Assembly: GCF_051401765.1 (NCBI RefSeq)
Contig: NW_027480467.1
Span: 1,798,001-1,862,000, forward strand
Reading direction: 5' to 3'
Source of the DNA: Calliopsis andreniformis
Taxonomy: Eukaryota; Arthropoda; Insecta; Hymenoptera; Andrenidae
DNA: 64,000 nucleotides
In this document: positions 25,501 to 38,299 of the stretch, piece after piece
How positions within the stretch are numbered: position 1 is the stretch's first letter
Layout: every line of letters begins with the position of its first letter
The notes under the pieces: generated by a model
The model's database searches: none
The model's input: only the letters and a program-made list of their open reading frames with translations
Told to the model about the DNA's origin: nothing
Translations under genes and position numbers: made by a program

Positions 25501-27080
25501 ACTCAATCTTCAATACTCAATCCTCAATCCTCAATCCTCAACCCTCAGCCCTCATCCTCAATCCTCAATCCTGAATCCTCAATCCTCAATGTTCAATCCT
25601 CAATACTCAGTCTTCAATCATCAATCCTCAATACTCAATCCTCAATCCTCAATCCTCAATCATCAATCCTCAATCCTCATTCCTCAATCCTTAATCCTCA
25701 ATCCTCGATCTTCAATCCTCAATACTCAATCCACAATCGTCAATTCTCATTCTTCAATCCTCAATACCCAACCCTCAATCCTCAATCCTCAATCTTCAAT
25801 AGTCAATCCTCAATCCTCAATCCTCAATCCTCAATACTCAATCTTCAATCCTCAATCCTCAATCCTCAGTCCTCATCCCTCAGCCCTCATCCTCAATCCT
25901 CAATCCTGAATCCTCAACCCTCAATGTTCAATCCTCAATACTCAGTCTTCAATCATCAATCCTCAATACTCAATCCTCAATCCTCAATCCTCAAACCTCA
26001 ATCCTCAACCCTCAGTCCTCATCCTCCATCATCAACCCTCAATCCTCAATCCTCAATCTTCAATCCTCAATACTCAACATTCGATCCTCAATCCTCAGTC
26101 CTCAAACCTCAAACCTCAATCCTCAGTCATGAATACTCCATCTTCAATACTCAATACACAATCCTCAATACTCAATCCTCAAACCTCAATCCTCAATCCT
26201 CATTCCTCAAACCTCAAACCTCAACCCTCAGTCCTCATCCTCAATCCTCAACTATCAATCCTCAATCCTCAATATTCAATCATCAATACTCAATGTTCAA
26301 TCCTCAATCCTCAATCCTCAATACTCAATCCTCAATCCTCATTCCTGAAACCTCAAACCTCAACCCTCAGTCCTCATCCTCAATTCCCAATTCTCAATCC
26401 TCAATCCTCAATTATCAATCTTCAATCCTCAATAACCAATCTTCAATCCTCAATCCCCAGTCCTCAATCTTCGATCCTCAATGCTCAATCCTCAATCCTC
26501 AATCCTCAGTCATGAATACTCCATCTTCAATACTCAATACACAATCCTCAATACTCAATCCTCAAACCTCAATCCTCAATCCTCATTCCTCAAACCTCAA
26601 ACCTCAACCCTCAGTCCTCATCCTCAATCCTCAACTATCAATCCTCAATCCTCAATATTCAATCATCAATACTCAATGTTCAATCCTCAATCCTCAATCC
26701 TCAATACTCAAACCTCAATCCTCATTCCTGAAACCTCAAACCTCAACCCTCAGTCCTCATCCTCAATTCCCAATTCTCTATCCTCAATCCTCAATTCTCA
26801 ATCTTCAATCCTCAATAACCAATCTTCAATCCTCAATCCCCAGTCCTCAATCTTCGATCCTCAATGCTCAATCCTCAATCCTCAATCCTCAGTCCTCAAT
26901 CCTCAATCCTCGTACCTCAATCCTCAACCGTCAGTCCTCGTCCTCAATCCTCAACTATCAATCCTCAATCCTCAATATTCAATCATCAATACTCAATCTT
27001 CAATCCTCAATCCTCAATCCTCAATCTTCAAACCTCAATCCTCAATCTTCAGTCCTCAAACCTCAATCCTGAATCTTCAA
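25500..27080 (+). repeat. D-D-E module, copy H1
   Basis: D at 25589 and 25924, E at 26129 and 26512. It is matched by H2 (35,109), H3 (38,300-39,900; offset 12,611, then 12,612 after a one-base insertion in H3) and H4 (42,928; offset 17,339). The region of E, 383 nt long, is tandemly doubled here and in H3 but single in H2 and H4. Confidence 0.88.
26129..26894 (+). repeat. 383 bp tandem duplication inside H1
   Basis: CAGTCATGAATACTCC recurs 383 nt apart (26129 and 26512), with CCTGAAACCTC, CTCAACTATCAATCC and CAATCTTCGATCC repeated in order. Small differences (CAATTATCAATC versus CAATTCTCAATC, TCTATCC versus TCAATCC) separate the two. Confidence 0.88.
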
Positions 27081-29045
27081 TCCTGAATCCTCAATCTTCA
27101 GATCTCAGTCCTCAACAAACAGCTGTCAATTCTCAATACTCAATACAATATCATCAATTCACAGGTTTCAATACTCAATACTCAATCTGCAATCTTCAAA
27201 TCTCTATCCACAAACATCAATTCTCATCACTGAACCCTCAGCACTCTGTCCCCAATCCTCAATTTTCAATCCTCAATCCTCAATCCTCAATCTTCAATCA
27301 TCAATACTCAATCTTCAATCCTCAATCCTCAATCCCCAATCCTCAATCCTCAATCCTCAATCGTCAGTCTTCAATACTCAATACTCAATCTGCAATTCTC
27401 AGTCCTCAATCCTCAATCCTCAATCCTCATTCTTCAGGCCTCAATACCCAATCCTCAATCTTCAACCCTCAATCCTCAATCCTCAATCCTCAATCCTCAA
27501 TCCTCAATCCTCAATCCTCAATCATCAATCCTCAATCTTCAATACTCAATCCTCAATCCTCAATCCTCAATCCTCAATACTCAAACATCAATCCTCAATT
27601 CCCAATACTCAATAGAATATCCTGGATTCTCAGTATTCAATACTCAAACCTCAATCCCCAACCATCAGCCCTCATCCTCCATCCTCAATCCTCAATCCTC
27701 AAACCTCAATCTCCAATCCTCAATACTCAATCTTCGATCCTCAATCCGCAACACTCAATCCTCAATCCTCAATCCTCAGTCATGAATACTCAATCTTCAA
27801 TACTCAATCCTCAATCCTCAATCCTCAATCCTCAATCCTCAATCCTCAATCCTCATTCCTCAAACCTCAATCCTCAAACCTCAGTCCTCATCCTCAATTC
27901 TCAATTCTCAATCCTCAATCCTCAATTCTCAATCTTCAATCCTCAATAATCAATCTCCAATCCTAGATACTCAATCCCCAATCCTCAATCGTTAATCCTC
28001 AATCTTCAATCCTCAATCCCCAGTCCTCAATCCTCAATACTCAATCTTCAATCCTCAATCCTCAATTCTCAATCCTCAATACTCAATCCTCAATCGTCAA
28101 TCCTCAATCGTCAATCATCAGTCCGCAATCCTGAATCTTCAATCCTCAATCCTCAACCCTCAATCCTCAATCCTCAATTTTCAATCCTCAATACTCAATC
28201 TTCAATCCTCAATCCTCAAACCTCAATCCTCAGTCCTCAATCCTCAATCCTCAATCTTCAATCCTCAACCGTCAGTCCTCGTCCTCAATCCTCAAACCTC
28301 AATCCTCAATCCTCAACCTTCAATCATCAATACTCAATCTTCAATCCTCCATTCTCAATCCTCAATCCTCAATCCTCAATCCTCAATATTGAACACACAA
28401 CCAGCAGCCATCAATTCTCAATACTCAACCATCAATCCTCAATTCTTAATACTCAATCGAACATCCTGAATTCTCATGATTCAATACTCAACCCACAATA
28501 TTCAATAATCAAATCTCGATCCTCAAACATCAATTCTCAACACTCAATCCTCAACACTCGGTCCTCTCTCTTCAATCCTCCAACCTCAATCCTCTATCCT
28601 CAAGCGTCAATCCTCAATCCTCAATCCTCAATCCTCAACCCTCAATCCTCAGTCCTCAAACCTCAATTCCGTATCCTCAATCCTGAATGCTCAATCTTCA
28701 TTTCTCAGTCCGCAACAATCAATGGTCAATCCTCAATCCTCAACAGAATATCCTCTATTCACAGTTTTCAATACTCAATCCCCAATCTTCAATCTTCAAA
28801 TCTCAATCCACAGTCATCAATTCTCATCACTCAACCCTCAACACTCAGTCCTGAATCTTCAATCCTCAATCCTCAATCCTCAATCTTCTATCCTCCATAC
28901 TCAATCTTCAATCCTCAATCCTCAATCATCGATCATCAATCCTCAATCCTCAGTCATCAATCCACAATCTTCAATACTCAATCCTCAGTCCTCAATCCTT
29001 AATCATCAATCCTCAAGCCTCAATCCTCAATCCTCAATCTTCAAT
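27080..29045 (+). repeat. Right copy of the B3-A-C-B2 duplication (B3-A copy 4)
   Basis: Pairs with 23,535-25,500. The B3 here reads ACAGGTTTC and is preceded by CAACAAACAGCTGTC, features shared with 39770 and 44114 (53085 shares ACAGGTTTC only), so its left end belongs to another B3 lineage than the pair copy. The C block has CAATCGAACATCC. Confidence 0.85.
28382..28757 (+). repeat. C block, type 2 (anchor 28558)
   Basis: Closest to 24844-25212 (shares GAACATCC; adds CAATCGAAC). One extra heptamer lies after CAAGCG, so B2 is 200 nt from the anchor instead of 193. Confidence 0.86.
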
Positions 29046-32000
29046 CCTGAATACTCAATCATCAATCCTCAATCCTCAATCCTCAATACTCCATCCTCAA
29101 TCGTCAGTCTTCAATCCTCAATACTCAATCTTCAACCCTCAATCCTCAATCCTCAACCCTCAAACCTCATTCTTCTATCCTTAATACCCAATCCTCAATC
29201 TTCAATCCTCAATCCTCAATCCTCAATTCTCAATCCTCAATCCTCAGTCCTCAGTCCTCAAACCTCAATCCTCAACCCTCAGCCCTCATCTTTCAATCCT
29301 CAATCCTCAATCCTCAATCCTCAATCTTCAATCCTCAATTCTCAATCTTCATTCCTCAATACTGAACCCTCAATCCTCAATCCTCAATCCTCAGTCCTCA
29401 ATCCACAATCATAAATCCTCAAACTTCAATAGTCAATCCTCAATCCTCAATCCTCAATCCTCAATAGAATATCCTCAATTCACAGTTTTCAATACTCAAT
29501 ACTCAATATGCAATCTTCCAACCTCTATCCACAAACCTCAATTCTCATAACTCAACCCTCAACACTCAGTCCTCAATGTTCAATCCTCAATCCTCAGTTC
29601 TCAATCTTCATTCCTCAATACTGAATCTTCAATCTTCAATACTCAATCTTCAATCCTCAATCCTCAATCCTCAATCCTCAATCCTCAATCCTCAATCATC
29701 AACCCTCAATCTTCAAAACTCAATCCTCAATCCTCAATTCTCAATCCTCAATACTCAACCATCAATCCTCAATCTTCAATCCTCAATACTCAGTCTTCAA
29801 TCATCAATCCTCAATCCTCAATCCTCAATCCTCAATCCTCAATCATCAATCCTCAATCCTCATTCCTCAATCCTTAATCCTCAATCCTCGATCTTCAATC
29901 CTCAATACTCAATCCACAATCGTCAATTCTCATTCTTCAATCCTCAATACCCAATCGTCAATCCTCAATCCTCAATCTTCAATAGTCAATCCTCAATCCT
30001 CAATCCTCAATCCTCAATACTCAATCTTCAATCCTCAATCCTCAATCCTCAATCCTCATCCCTCAGCCCTCATCCTCAATCCTCAATCCTGAATGCTCAA
30101 TCCTCAATGTTCAATCCTCAATACTCAGTCTTCAATCATCAATCCTCAATACTCAATCCTCAATCCTCAATCCTCAAACCCCAATCCTCAACCCTCAGTC
30201 CTCATCCTCCATCATCAATCCTCAATCCTCAATCCTCAATCTTCAGTCCTCAATACTCAATCTTCAATCCTCAATCCTCAATCCCCAATACTCAATCCTC
30301 AATCCTCAATCGTCAGTCTTCAATACTCAATACTCAATCTGCAATTCTCAGTCCTCAGTCCTCAATCCTCAATCCTCATTCTTCAGTTCTCAATACCCAA
30401 TCATCAATCTTCAACCCTCAGTCCTCAATCCTCAATTCTCAATCCTCAATCCCCAGTCCACAGTCCTCAAACCTCAATCCTCAACCCTCAGCCATCATCC
30501 TCAATCCTCAATCCTCGTTCCTCAATCCTCAATCCTCAATCCTCAATCCTCAATAGACAATCTCCAATCCTAGATACTCAATCCCCAATCCTCAATCCTT
30601 AATCCACAATCTTCAATCCCCAATCCTCAATCTTCAATCCTCAATCCTCAATCCTCAAGCCTCAATCCTCAGTCCTCAATCTTCAATCCTGAATACTCAA
30701 TCTTCAATCCTCAATCCTCAATCCTCAATCCTCAATCCTCAATCGTCAGTCTTCAATCCTCAATACTCAATCTTCAATCCTCAATCCTCAATCCTCAATC
30801 CTCAATCCTCATTCTTCTATCCTGAATACCCAATCCTCAATCTTCAATCCTCAATCCTCAATCCTCAATTCTCAATCCTCAATCCTCAGTCCACAGTCCT
30901 CAAACCTCAATCCTCAACTCTCAGCCCTCATCCTCAATCCTCAATCCTCAATCCTCAATACTCAATCCTCAATCTTCAATCCCCAGTACTCAATCGTCAA
31001 TCCACAATCCTCAGACCTCAAACCTCAATTCTGAATCCTCAATCCTGAATCCTCAATTTTCAGCTCTCAGCCATCAACAATCAGTTGTCAATCCTCAATC
31101 CTCAATAGAATATCCTCAATTCACAGTTTTCAATACTCAATACTCAATCTGCAATCTTCCAACCTCTATCCACAAACATCAATTCTCATCACTCAGCCCT
31201 CAACACTCAGTCCTCAATGTTCAATCCTCAATCCTCAATTCTCAATCTTCATTCCTCAATACTGAATCTTCAGTCCTCAATACTCAATCTTCAGTCCTCA
31301 ATCCTCAATCCTCAATCCTCAATCCTCAATCCTCAATCATCAATCCTCAATCTTCAAAACTCAATCCTCAATCCTCAATTCTCAATCCTCAATACTCAAC
31401 CATCAATCCTCAATCTTCCAACCTCAATACTCAGTCTTCAATCATCAATCCTCAATCCTCAATCCTCAATCCTCAATCCTCAATCCTCAATCCTCAATCC
31501 TCAATCCTCAATCTCCACTCCTCCATACTCAATATTCAATCCTCAATACTCAACCTTCAATCCTCAATACGCAATCTTCAATCCTCAATCCTCAATCCTC
31601 AATCCTCAATCCTCAGTCATCAATCCTCAATCTTCAATACTCAATCCTCAATATTCAATCACCAATACTTAATATTCAATCCTCAATCCTCAATCCTCAA
31701 TACTCAATCCTCAATCCTCATTCCTCAAACCTCAAACCTCAACCATCAGTCCTCATCCTCAAATCCCAATTCTCAATCCTCAATCCTCAGTCCACAGTCC
31801 TCAAACCTCAATCCTCAACCCTCAGCCATCATCCTCAATCCTCAATCCTCGTTCCTCAATCCTCAATCCTCAATCCTCAATCCTCAATCCTCAATAGTCA
31901 ATCTCCAATCCTAGATCCCCAATCCTCAATCCTCAATCCTTAATTCACAATCTTCAATCGTCGATCCTCAATTCTCAGACATCAATGCTCAATCCTCAAT

Positions 32001-32690
32001 CCTCAATCCTCAATCCCCAATCCTCAATCTTCAATCCTCAATCCTCAATCCTCAATCCTCAAGCCTCAATCCTCAATCCTCAAACTTCAATCCTGAATAC
32101 TCAATCTTCAATCCTCAATCCTCAATCCTCAATCCTCATTCCTCAAACCTCAAACCTCAACCCTCAGTCCTCATCCTCAATTCCCAATTCTCAATCCTCA
32201 ATCCTCAATTCTCAATCTTCAATCCTCAATAACCAATCTTCAATCCTCAATCCCCAGTCCTCAATCTTCAATCCTCAATGCTCAATCCTCACTCCTCAAT
32301 CCTCAATCCTCAATCCTCATTCCTCAAACCCCAATCCTCAACCCTCAGTCCTCATCCTCCATCATCAATCCTCAATCCTCAATACTCAATCTTCAAGCCT
32401 CAATCCTCAATCCTCAATTCTCAATCCTCAATCCTCAGTCCAAGGTCCTCAAACCTCAATCCTCAACTCTCAGCCCTTATCCTCAATCCTCAATCCTCAA
32501 TCCTCAATCCTCAATCCTCAATCTTCAATCCTCAGTACTCAATCGTCAATCCACAATCCTCAGACCTCGAACCTCAATACTCAAACATCAATCCTCAATT
32601 CCCAATACTCAATAGAATATCCTGGATTCTCAGTATTCAATACTCAATCCGCAATCCTCAACCATCAGCCCTCATCCTCCATCCTCAATC
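29046..32690 (+). repeat. Mixed segment with B1 blocks, a D block and an A block
   Basis: No gene. B at 29479 and 31120, D at 30108, A at 32615. 29.5-30.1 kb resembles 19.7-20.3 kb (B 19709/29479, offset 9,770). A 9-unit perfect run is at 31450-31512. A register break TCATCTTTCAATCC lies near 29,288. Confidence 0.8.
31450..31512 (+). repeat. Perfect CCTCAAT run, 9 units
   Basis: 63 nt of uninterrupted CCTCAAT bounded by CATCAAT and CTCCACTCC. Together with 21735-21797 it is the longest perfect tract I found, so variants interrupt the array at least every 60-70 nt. Confidence 0.85.
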
Positions 32691-32696
32691 TTCAAT

Positions 32697-33360
32697 CCTC
32701 AAACCTCAAACCTCAATCCTCAGTCCTCAATCCTCAATCCTCAATCTTCAATCCTCAACCGTCAGTCCTCGTCCTCAATCCTCAAACCTCAATCCTCAAT
32801 CCTCAATCTTCAATCATCAATACTCAATCTTCAATCCTCCATTCTCAATCCTCAATCCTCAATCCTCAATCCTCAATATTGAACACACAACCAGCAGCCA
32901 TCAATTCTCAATACGCAACCATCAATCCTCAATTCTTAATACTCAATAGAATATCCTGAATTCTCATGATTCAATACTCAACCCACAATATTCAATAATC
33001 AAATCTCGATCCACAAACATCAATTCTCAACACTCAATCCTCAACACTCGGTCCTCTCTCTTCAATCCTCCAACCTCAATCCTCTATCCTCAAGCGTCAA
33101 TCCTCAATCCTCAATCCTCAACCCTCAATCCTCAGTCCTCAAACCTCAATTCCGTATCCTCAATCCTGAATGCTCAATCTTCATTCCTCAGTCCGCAACA
33201 ATCAATAGTCAATCCTCAATCCTCAACAGAATATCCTCTATTCACAGTTTTCAATACTCAATCCCCAATCTTCAATCTTCAAATCTCAATCCACAGTCAT
33301 CAATTCTCATCACTCCACCCTCAACACTCAGTCCTGAATCTTCAATCCTCAATCCTCAAT
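32697..33360 (+). repeat. Left copy of a 1,492 bp-spaced C-B2 duplication
   Basis: C anchors 33048 and 34540 and B anchors 33241 and 34733 all give 1,492. Both copies carry CTCATTCCTCAGTCCGC downstream of C (earlier type 2 copies read CTCATTTCTCAG). This copy has CAATACGCAACC and CGATCCACAAAC as private changes. Confidence 0.86.
32872..33240 (+). repeat. C block, type 2 (anchor 33048)
   Basis: Type 2 with GAATATCC, private CAATACGCAACC and CGATCCACAAAC. B2 is 193 nt from the anchor. Confidence 0.86.
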
Positions 33361-34188
33361 CCTCAATCCTCAAACCTCAATCCTCAATCCTCATTCCTCA
33401 AACCTCTAACCTCAACCCTCAGACCTCATCCTCAATCCTCAACTATCAATCCTCAATCCTCAATATTCAATCATCAATACTCAATCTTCAATCCTCAATC
33501 CTCAGTCCTCAATACTCAATCCTCAATCCTCATTCCTCAAACCTCAAACCTCAACCCTCAGTCCTCATCCTCAATTCCCAATTCTCAATCCTCAATCCTC
33601 AATTCTCAATCTTCAATCCTCAATAACCAGTCTTCAATCCTCAATCCCCAGTCCTCAATCTTCAATCCTCAATGCTCAATCCTCACTCCTCAATCCTCAA
33701 TCCTCAATCCTCATTCCTCAAACCCCAATCCTCAACCCTCAGTCCTCATCCTCCATCATCAATCCTCAATCCTCAATACTCAATCTTCAATCCTCAATAA
33801 ACAACCTTCGATCCTCAATCCTCAGTCCTCAAACCTCAAACCTCAACCCTCAGTCATGAATACTCCATCTTCAATACTCAATACACAATCCTCAATCCTC
33901 AATCCTCAAACCTCAATCCTCAATCCTCATTCCTCAAACCTCTAACCTCAACCCTCAGACCTCATCCTCAATCCCCAGCTATCAATACTCAATCCTCAAT
34001 ATTCAATCATCAATACTCAATCTTCAATCCTCAATCCTCAATCCTCAATACTCAATCCTCAATCCTCATTCCTCAAACCTCAAACATCAACCCTCAGTCC
34101 TCATACTCAATTCCCAATTCTCAATCCTCAATCCTCAATTCTCAATCTTCAATCCTCAATCCTCAATCCTCAATACTCAATCTTCAAT
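33361..34188 (+). repeat. Spacer with E block between the C-B2 copies
   Basis: No gene. It contains a CAACCTCTAACC variant twice (near 33.41 and 33.94 kb), about 538 nt apart, which indicates a further local duplication, and an E block at 33856. Confidence 0.7.
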
Positions 34189-34852
34189 CCTCAATCCTCA
34201 AACCTCAATCCTCAGTCCTCAATCCTCAATCCTCAATCTTCAATCCTCAACCGTCAGTCCTCGTCCTCAATCCTCAAACCTCAATCCTCAATCCTCAGTC
34301 TTCAATCATCAATACTCAATCTTCAATCCTCCATTCTCAATCCTCAATCCTCAATCCTCAATCCTCAATATTGAACACACAACCAGCAGCCATCAATTCT
34401 CAATACTCAACAATCAATCCTCAATTCTTAATACTCAATAGAATATCCTGAATTCTCATGCTTCAATACTCAACCCACAATATTCAATAATCAAATCTCG
34501 ATCCTCAAACATCAATTCTCAACACTCAATCCTCAACACTCGGTCCTCTCTCTTCAATCCTCCAACATCAATCCTCTATCCTCAAGCGTCAATCCTCAAT
34601 CCTCAATCCTCAACCCTCAATCCTCAGTCCTCAAACCTCAATTCCGTATCCTCAATCCTGAATGGTCAATCTTCATTCCTCAGTCCGCAACAATCAATAG
34701 TCAATCCTCAATCCTCAACAGAATATCCTCTATTCACAGTTTTCAATACTCAATCCCCAATCTTCAATCTTCAAATCTCAATCCACAGTCATCAATTCTC
34801 ATCACTCAACCCTCAACACTCAGTCCTGAATCTTCAATCCTCAATCCTCAAT
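34189..34852 (+). repeat. Right copy of the 1,492 bp-spaced C-B2 duplication
   Basis: Matches 32,697-33,360. Private changes are CTCATGCTTCAATAC (C block), CCTCCAACATC and GAATGGTCAATC. It is followed directly by the H2 D-D-E module, with the C to D distance of 569 nt that is also seen at 25020/25589 and 42359/42928. Confidence 0.86.
34364..34732 (+). repeat. C block, type 2 (anchor 34540)
   Basis: Type 2 with CTCATGCTTC, CAACAATCAATCC and GAATGGTC. B2 is 193 nt and D 569 nt from the anchor. It is the last type 2 block; the next C, 7.8 kb on, is type 3. Confidence 0.86.
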
Positions 34853-36000
34853 CCTCAATCTTCTATCCTCCATACTCAATCTTCAATCCTCAATCCTCAA
34901 TCATCAATCATCAATCCTCAATCCTCAGTCATCAATCCACAATCTTCAATACTCAATCCTCAGTCCTCAATCCTTAATCATCAATCCTCAAGCCTCAATC
35001 CTCAATCCTCAATCTTCAATACTCAATCTTCAATACTCAATCCTCAATCCTCAATCCTCAACCCTCAGCCCTCATCCTCAATCCTCAATCCTGAATCCTC
35101 AATCCTCAATGTTCAATCCTCAATACTCAGTCTTCAATCATCAATCCTCAATACTCAATCCTCAATCCTTAATCCTCAATCATCAATCCTCAATCCTCAT
35201 TCCTCAATCCTTAATCCTCAATCCTCGATCTTCAATCCTCAATACTCAATCCACAATCGTCAATTCTCATTCTTCAATCCTCAATACCCAACCCTCAATC
35301 CTCAATCCTCAATCTTCAATAGTCAATCCTCAATCCTCAATCCTCAATCCTCAATACTCAATCTTCAATCCTCAATCCTCAATCCTCAATCCTCATCCCT
35401 CAGCCCTCATCCTCAATCCTCAATCCTGAATCCTCAATCCTCAATGTTCAATCCTCAATACTCAGTCTTCAATCATCAATCCTCAATACTCAATCCTCAA
35501 TCCTCAATCCTCAAACCCCAATCCTCAACCCTCAGTCCTCATCCTCCATCATCAATCCTCAATCCTCAATCCTCAATCTTCAATCCTCAATACTCAACTT
35601 CGATCCTCAATCCTCAGTCCTCAAACCTCAAACCTTAATCCTCAGTCATGAATACTCCATCTTCAATACTCAATACACAATCCTCAATACTCAATCCTCA
35701 AACCTCAATCCTCAATCCTCATTCCTCAAACCTCAAACCTCAACCCTCAGTCCTCATCCTCAATCCTCAACTATCAATCCTCAATCCTCAATATTCAATC
35801 ATCAATACTCAATGTTCAATCCTCAATCCTCAATCCTCAATACTCAATCCTCAATCCTCATTCCTGAAACCTCAAACCTCAACCCTCAGTCCTCATCCTC
35901 AATTCCCAATTCTCAATCCTCAATCCTCAATTCTCAATCTTCAATCCTCAATAACCAATCTTCAATCCTCAATCCCCAGTCCTCAATCTTCGATCCTCAA
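34853..36000 (+). repeat. D-D-E module, copy H2
   Basis: D at 35109 and 35444, E at 35648. It is offset 9,520 from H1, falling to 9,519 after a one-base deletion near 35,595. E is single, unlike H1 and H3. Confidence 0.87.
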
Positions 36001-36049
36001 TGCTCAATCCTCAATCCTCAATCCTCAGTCCTCAATCCTCAATCCTCAA

Positions 36050-38020
36050 TCCTCAATCGTCAGTCTTCAATCCTCAATACTCAATCTTCAATCCTCAATC
36101 CTCAATCCTCAATCCTCAATCCTCATTCTTCTATCCTCAATACCCAATCCTCAATCTTCAATCCTCAATCCTCAATCCTGAATTCTCAATCCTCAATCCT
36201 CAGTCCAAGGTCCTCAAACCTCAATCCTCAACCCTCAGCCATCATCCTCAATCCTCAATCCTCGTTCCTCAATCCTCAATCCTCAATCCTCAATCCTCAA
36301 TAGACAATCTCCAATCCTAGATCCTCAATCCCCAATCCTCAATCCTTAATCCACAATCTTCAATCCTCAATCCTCAATTCTCAAACATCAATACTCAATC
36401 CTCAATCCTCAATCCTCAATCCCCAATCCTCAATCTTCAATCCTCAATCCTCAATCCTCAAGCATCAATCCTCAATCCTCAATCTTCAATCCTGAATACT
36501 CAATCTTCAATCCTCAATCCTCAATCCTCAATCCTCAATCCTCAATCCTCAATCGTCAGTTTTCAATCCTCAATACTCAATCTTCAATCCTCAATCCTCA
36601 ATCCTCAATCCTCAATCCTCATTCTTCTATCCTCAATACCCAATCCTCAATCTTCAATCCTCAATCCTCAATCCTCAATTCTCAATCCTCAATCCTCAGT
36701 CCAAGGTCCTCAAACCTCAATCCTCAACTCTCAGCCCTCATCCTCAATCGTCAATCCTCAATCCTCAATCCTCAATCCTCAATCTTCAATCCCCAGTACT
36801 CAATCGTCAATCCACAATCCTCAGACCTCAAACCTCAATTCTGAATCCTCAATCCTGAATCCTCAATCTTCAGCTCTCAGTCATCAACAATCAGTTGTCA
36901 ATCCTCAATCCTCAATAGAATATCCCCAATTCACAGTTTTCAATACTCAATACTCAATCTGCAATCTTCCAACCTCTATCCACAAACATCAATCCTCATC
37001 ACTCAGCCCTCAACACTCAGTCCTCAATGTTCAATCCTCAATCCTCAATTCTCAATCTTCATTCCTCAATACTGAATCTTCAATCCCCAATACTCAACCT
37101 TCAGTCCTCAATCCTCAATCCTCAATCCTCAATCCTCAATCCTCAATCATCAATCCTCAATCTTCAGAACTCAATCCTCAATCCTCAATTCTCAATCCTC
37201 AATACTCAACCATCAATCCTCAATCTTCAATCCTCAATACTCAGTCTTCAATCATCAATCCTCAATCCTCAATCCACAATCCTCAATCTTCAATACTCAA
37301 TCCTCAATCCTCAATCTTCAATCCTCCATACTCAGTCTTCAATCCTCAATCCTCAACCTTCAATCCTCATTACGCAATCGTCAGTCTTCAATCCTCAATA
37401 CTCAATCTTCAATCCTCAATCCTCAATCCTCAATCCTCAATCCTCATTCTTCTATCCTCAATACCCAATCCTCAATCTTCAATCCTCAATCCTCAATCCT
37501 CAATTCTCAATCCTCAATCCTCAGTCCAAGGTCCTCAAACCTCAATCCTCAACCCTCAGCCATCATCCTCAACCCTCAATCCTCGTTCCTCAATCCTCAA
37601 TCCTCAATCCTCAATCCTCAATAGACAATCTCCAATCCTAGATCCTCAATCCCCAATCCTCAATCCTTAATCCACAATCTTCAATCCTCAATCCTCAATT
37701 CTCAAACATCAATACTCAATCCTCAATCCTCAATCCTCAATCCCCAATCCTCAATCTTCAATCCTCAATCCTCAATCCTCAAGCCTCAATACTCAATCCT
37801 CAATCTTCAATCCTGAATACTCAATCTTCAATCCTCAATCCTCAATCCTCAATCCTCAATCCTCAATCGTCAGTCTTCAATCCTCAATACTCAATCTTCA
37901 ATCCTCAATCCTCAATCCTCAATCCTCAATACTCATTCTTCTATCCTCAATACCCAATCCTCAATCTTCAATCCTCAATCCTCAATCCTCAATTCTCAAT
38001 CCTCAATCCTCAGTCCTCAG
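36050..38020 (+). repeat. 1,321 bp-spaced duplication around a B1 block
   Basis: CGTCAGTCTTC at 36058 recurs at 37379. The string of landmarks CAGTCCAAGGTCC, CAATAGACAATCTCC and CTCAAACATCAATAC follows in both. The second copy is shorter, about 650 nt. B1 at 36930 reads ATATCCCCAATTCACAG. The CAGTCCAAGGTCC variant also occurs near 32.44, 36.70, 40.61 and 44.95 kb. Confidence 0.82.
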
Positions 38021-38299
38021 TCCTCAAACCTCAAACCTCAACCACCAGTCCTCATCCTCAAATCCCAATTCTCAATCCTCAATCCTCAGTCCACAGTCCT
38101 CAAACCTCAATCCTCAACCCTCAGCCATCATCCTCAATCCTCAATCCTCGTTCCTCAATCCTCAATCCTCAATCCTCAATCCTCAATAGTCAATCTCCAA
38201 TCCTAGATACCCAATCCCCAATCCTCAATACTTAATCCACAATCTTCAATCGTCGATCCTCAATTCTCAGACATCAATACTCAATCCTCAATCCTCAAT
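38021..38299 (+). repeat. Junction segment before H3
   Basis: Heptamers with CAACCACCAGTCC, CAAATCCCAATTC and CAGACATCAATAC, the same order as at 47.7, 48.0 and 57.9 kb. It then switches abruptly to the H module at CCTTAATCC (38300). No gene. Confidence 0.7.

Noticed and set aside
25924..27072. 382-codon ORF recurring at 38536-39684
   Set aside because: It follows the D-D-E module copies H1 and H3. Start and stop are fixed by repeat variants, and the module also covers non-open sequence.
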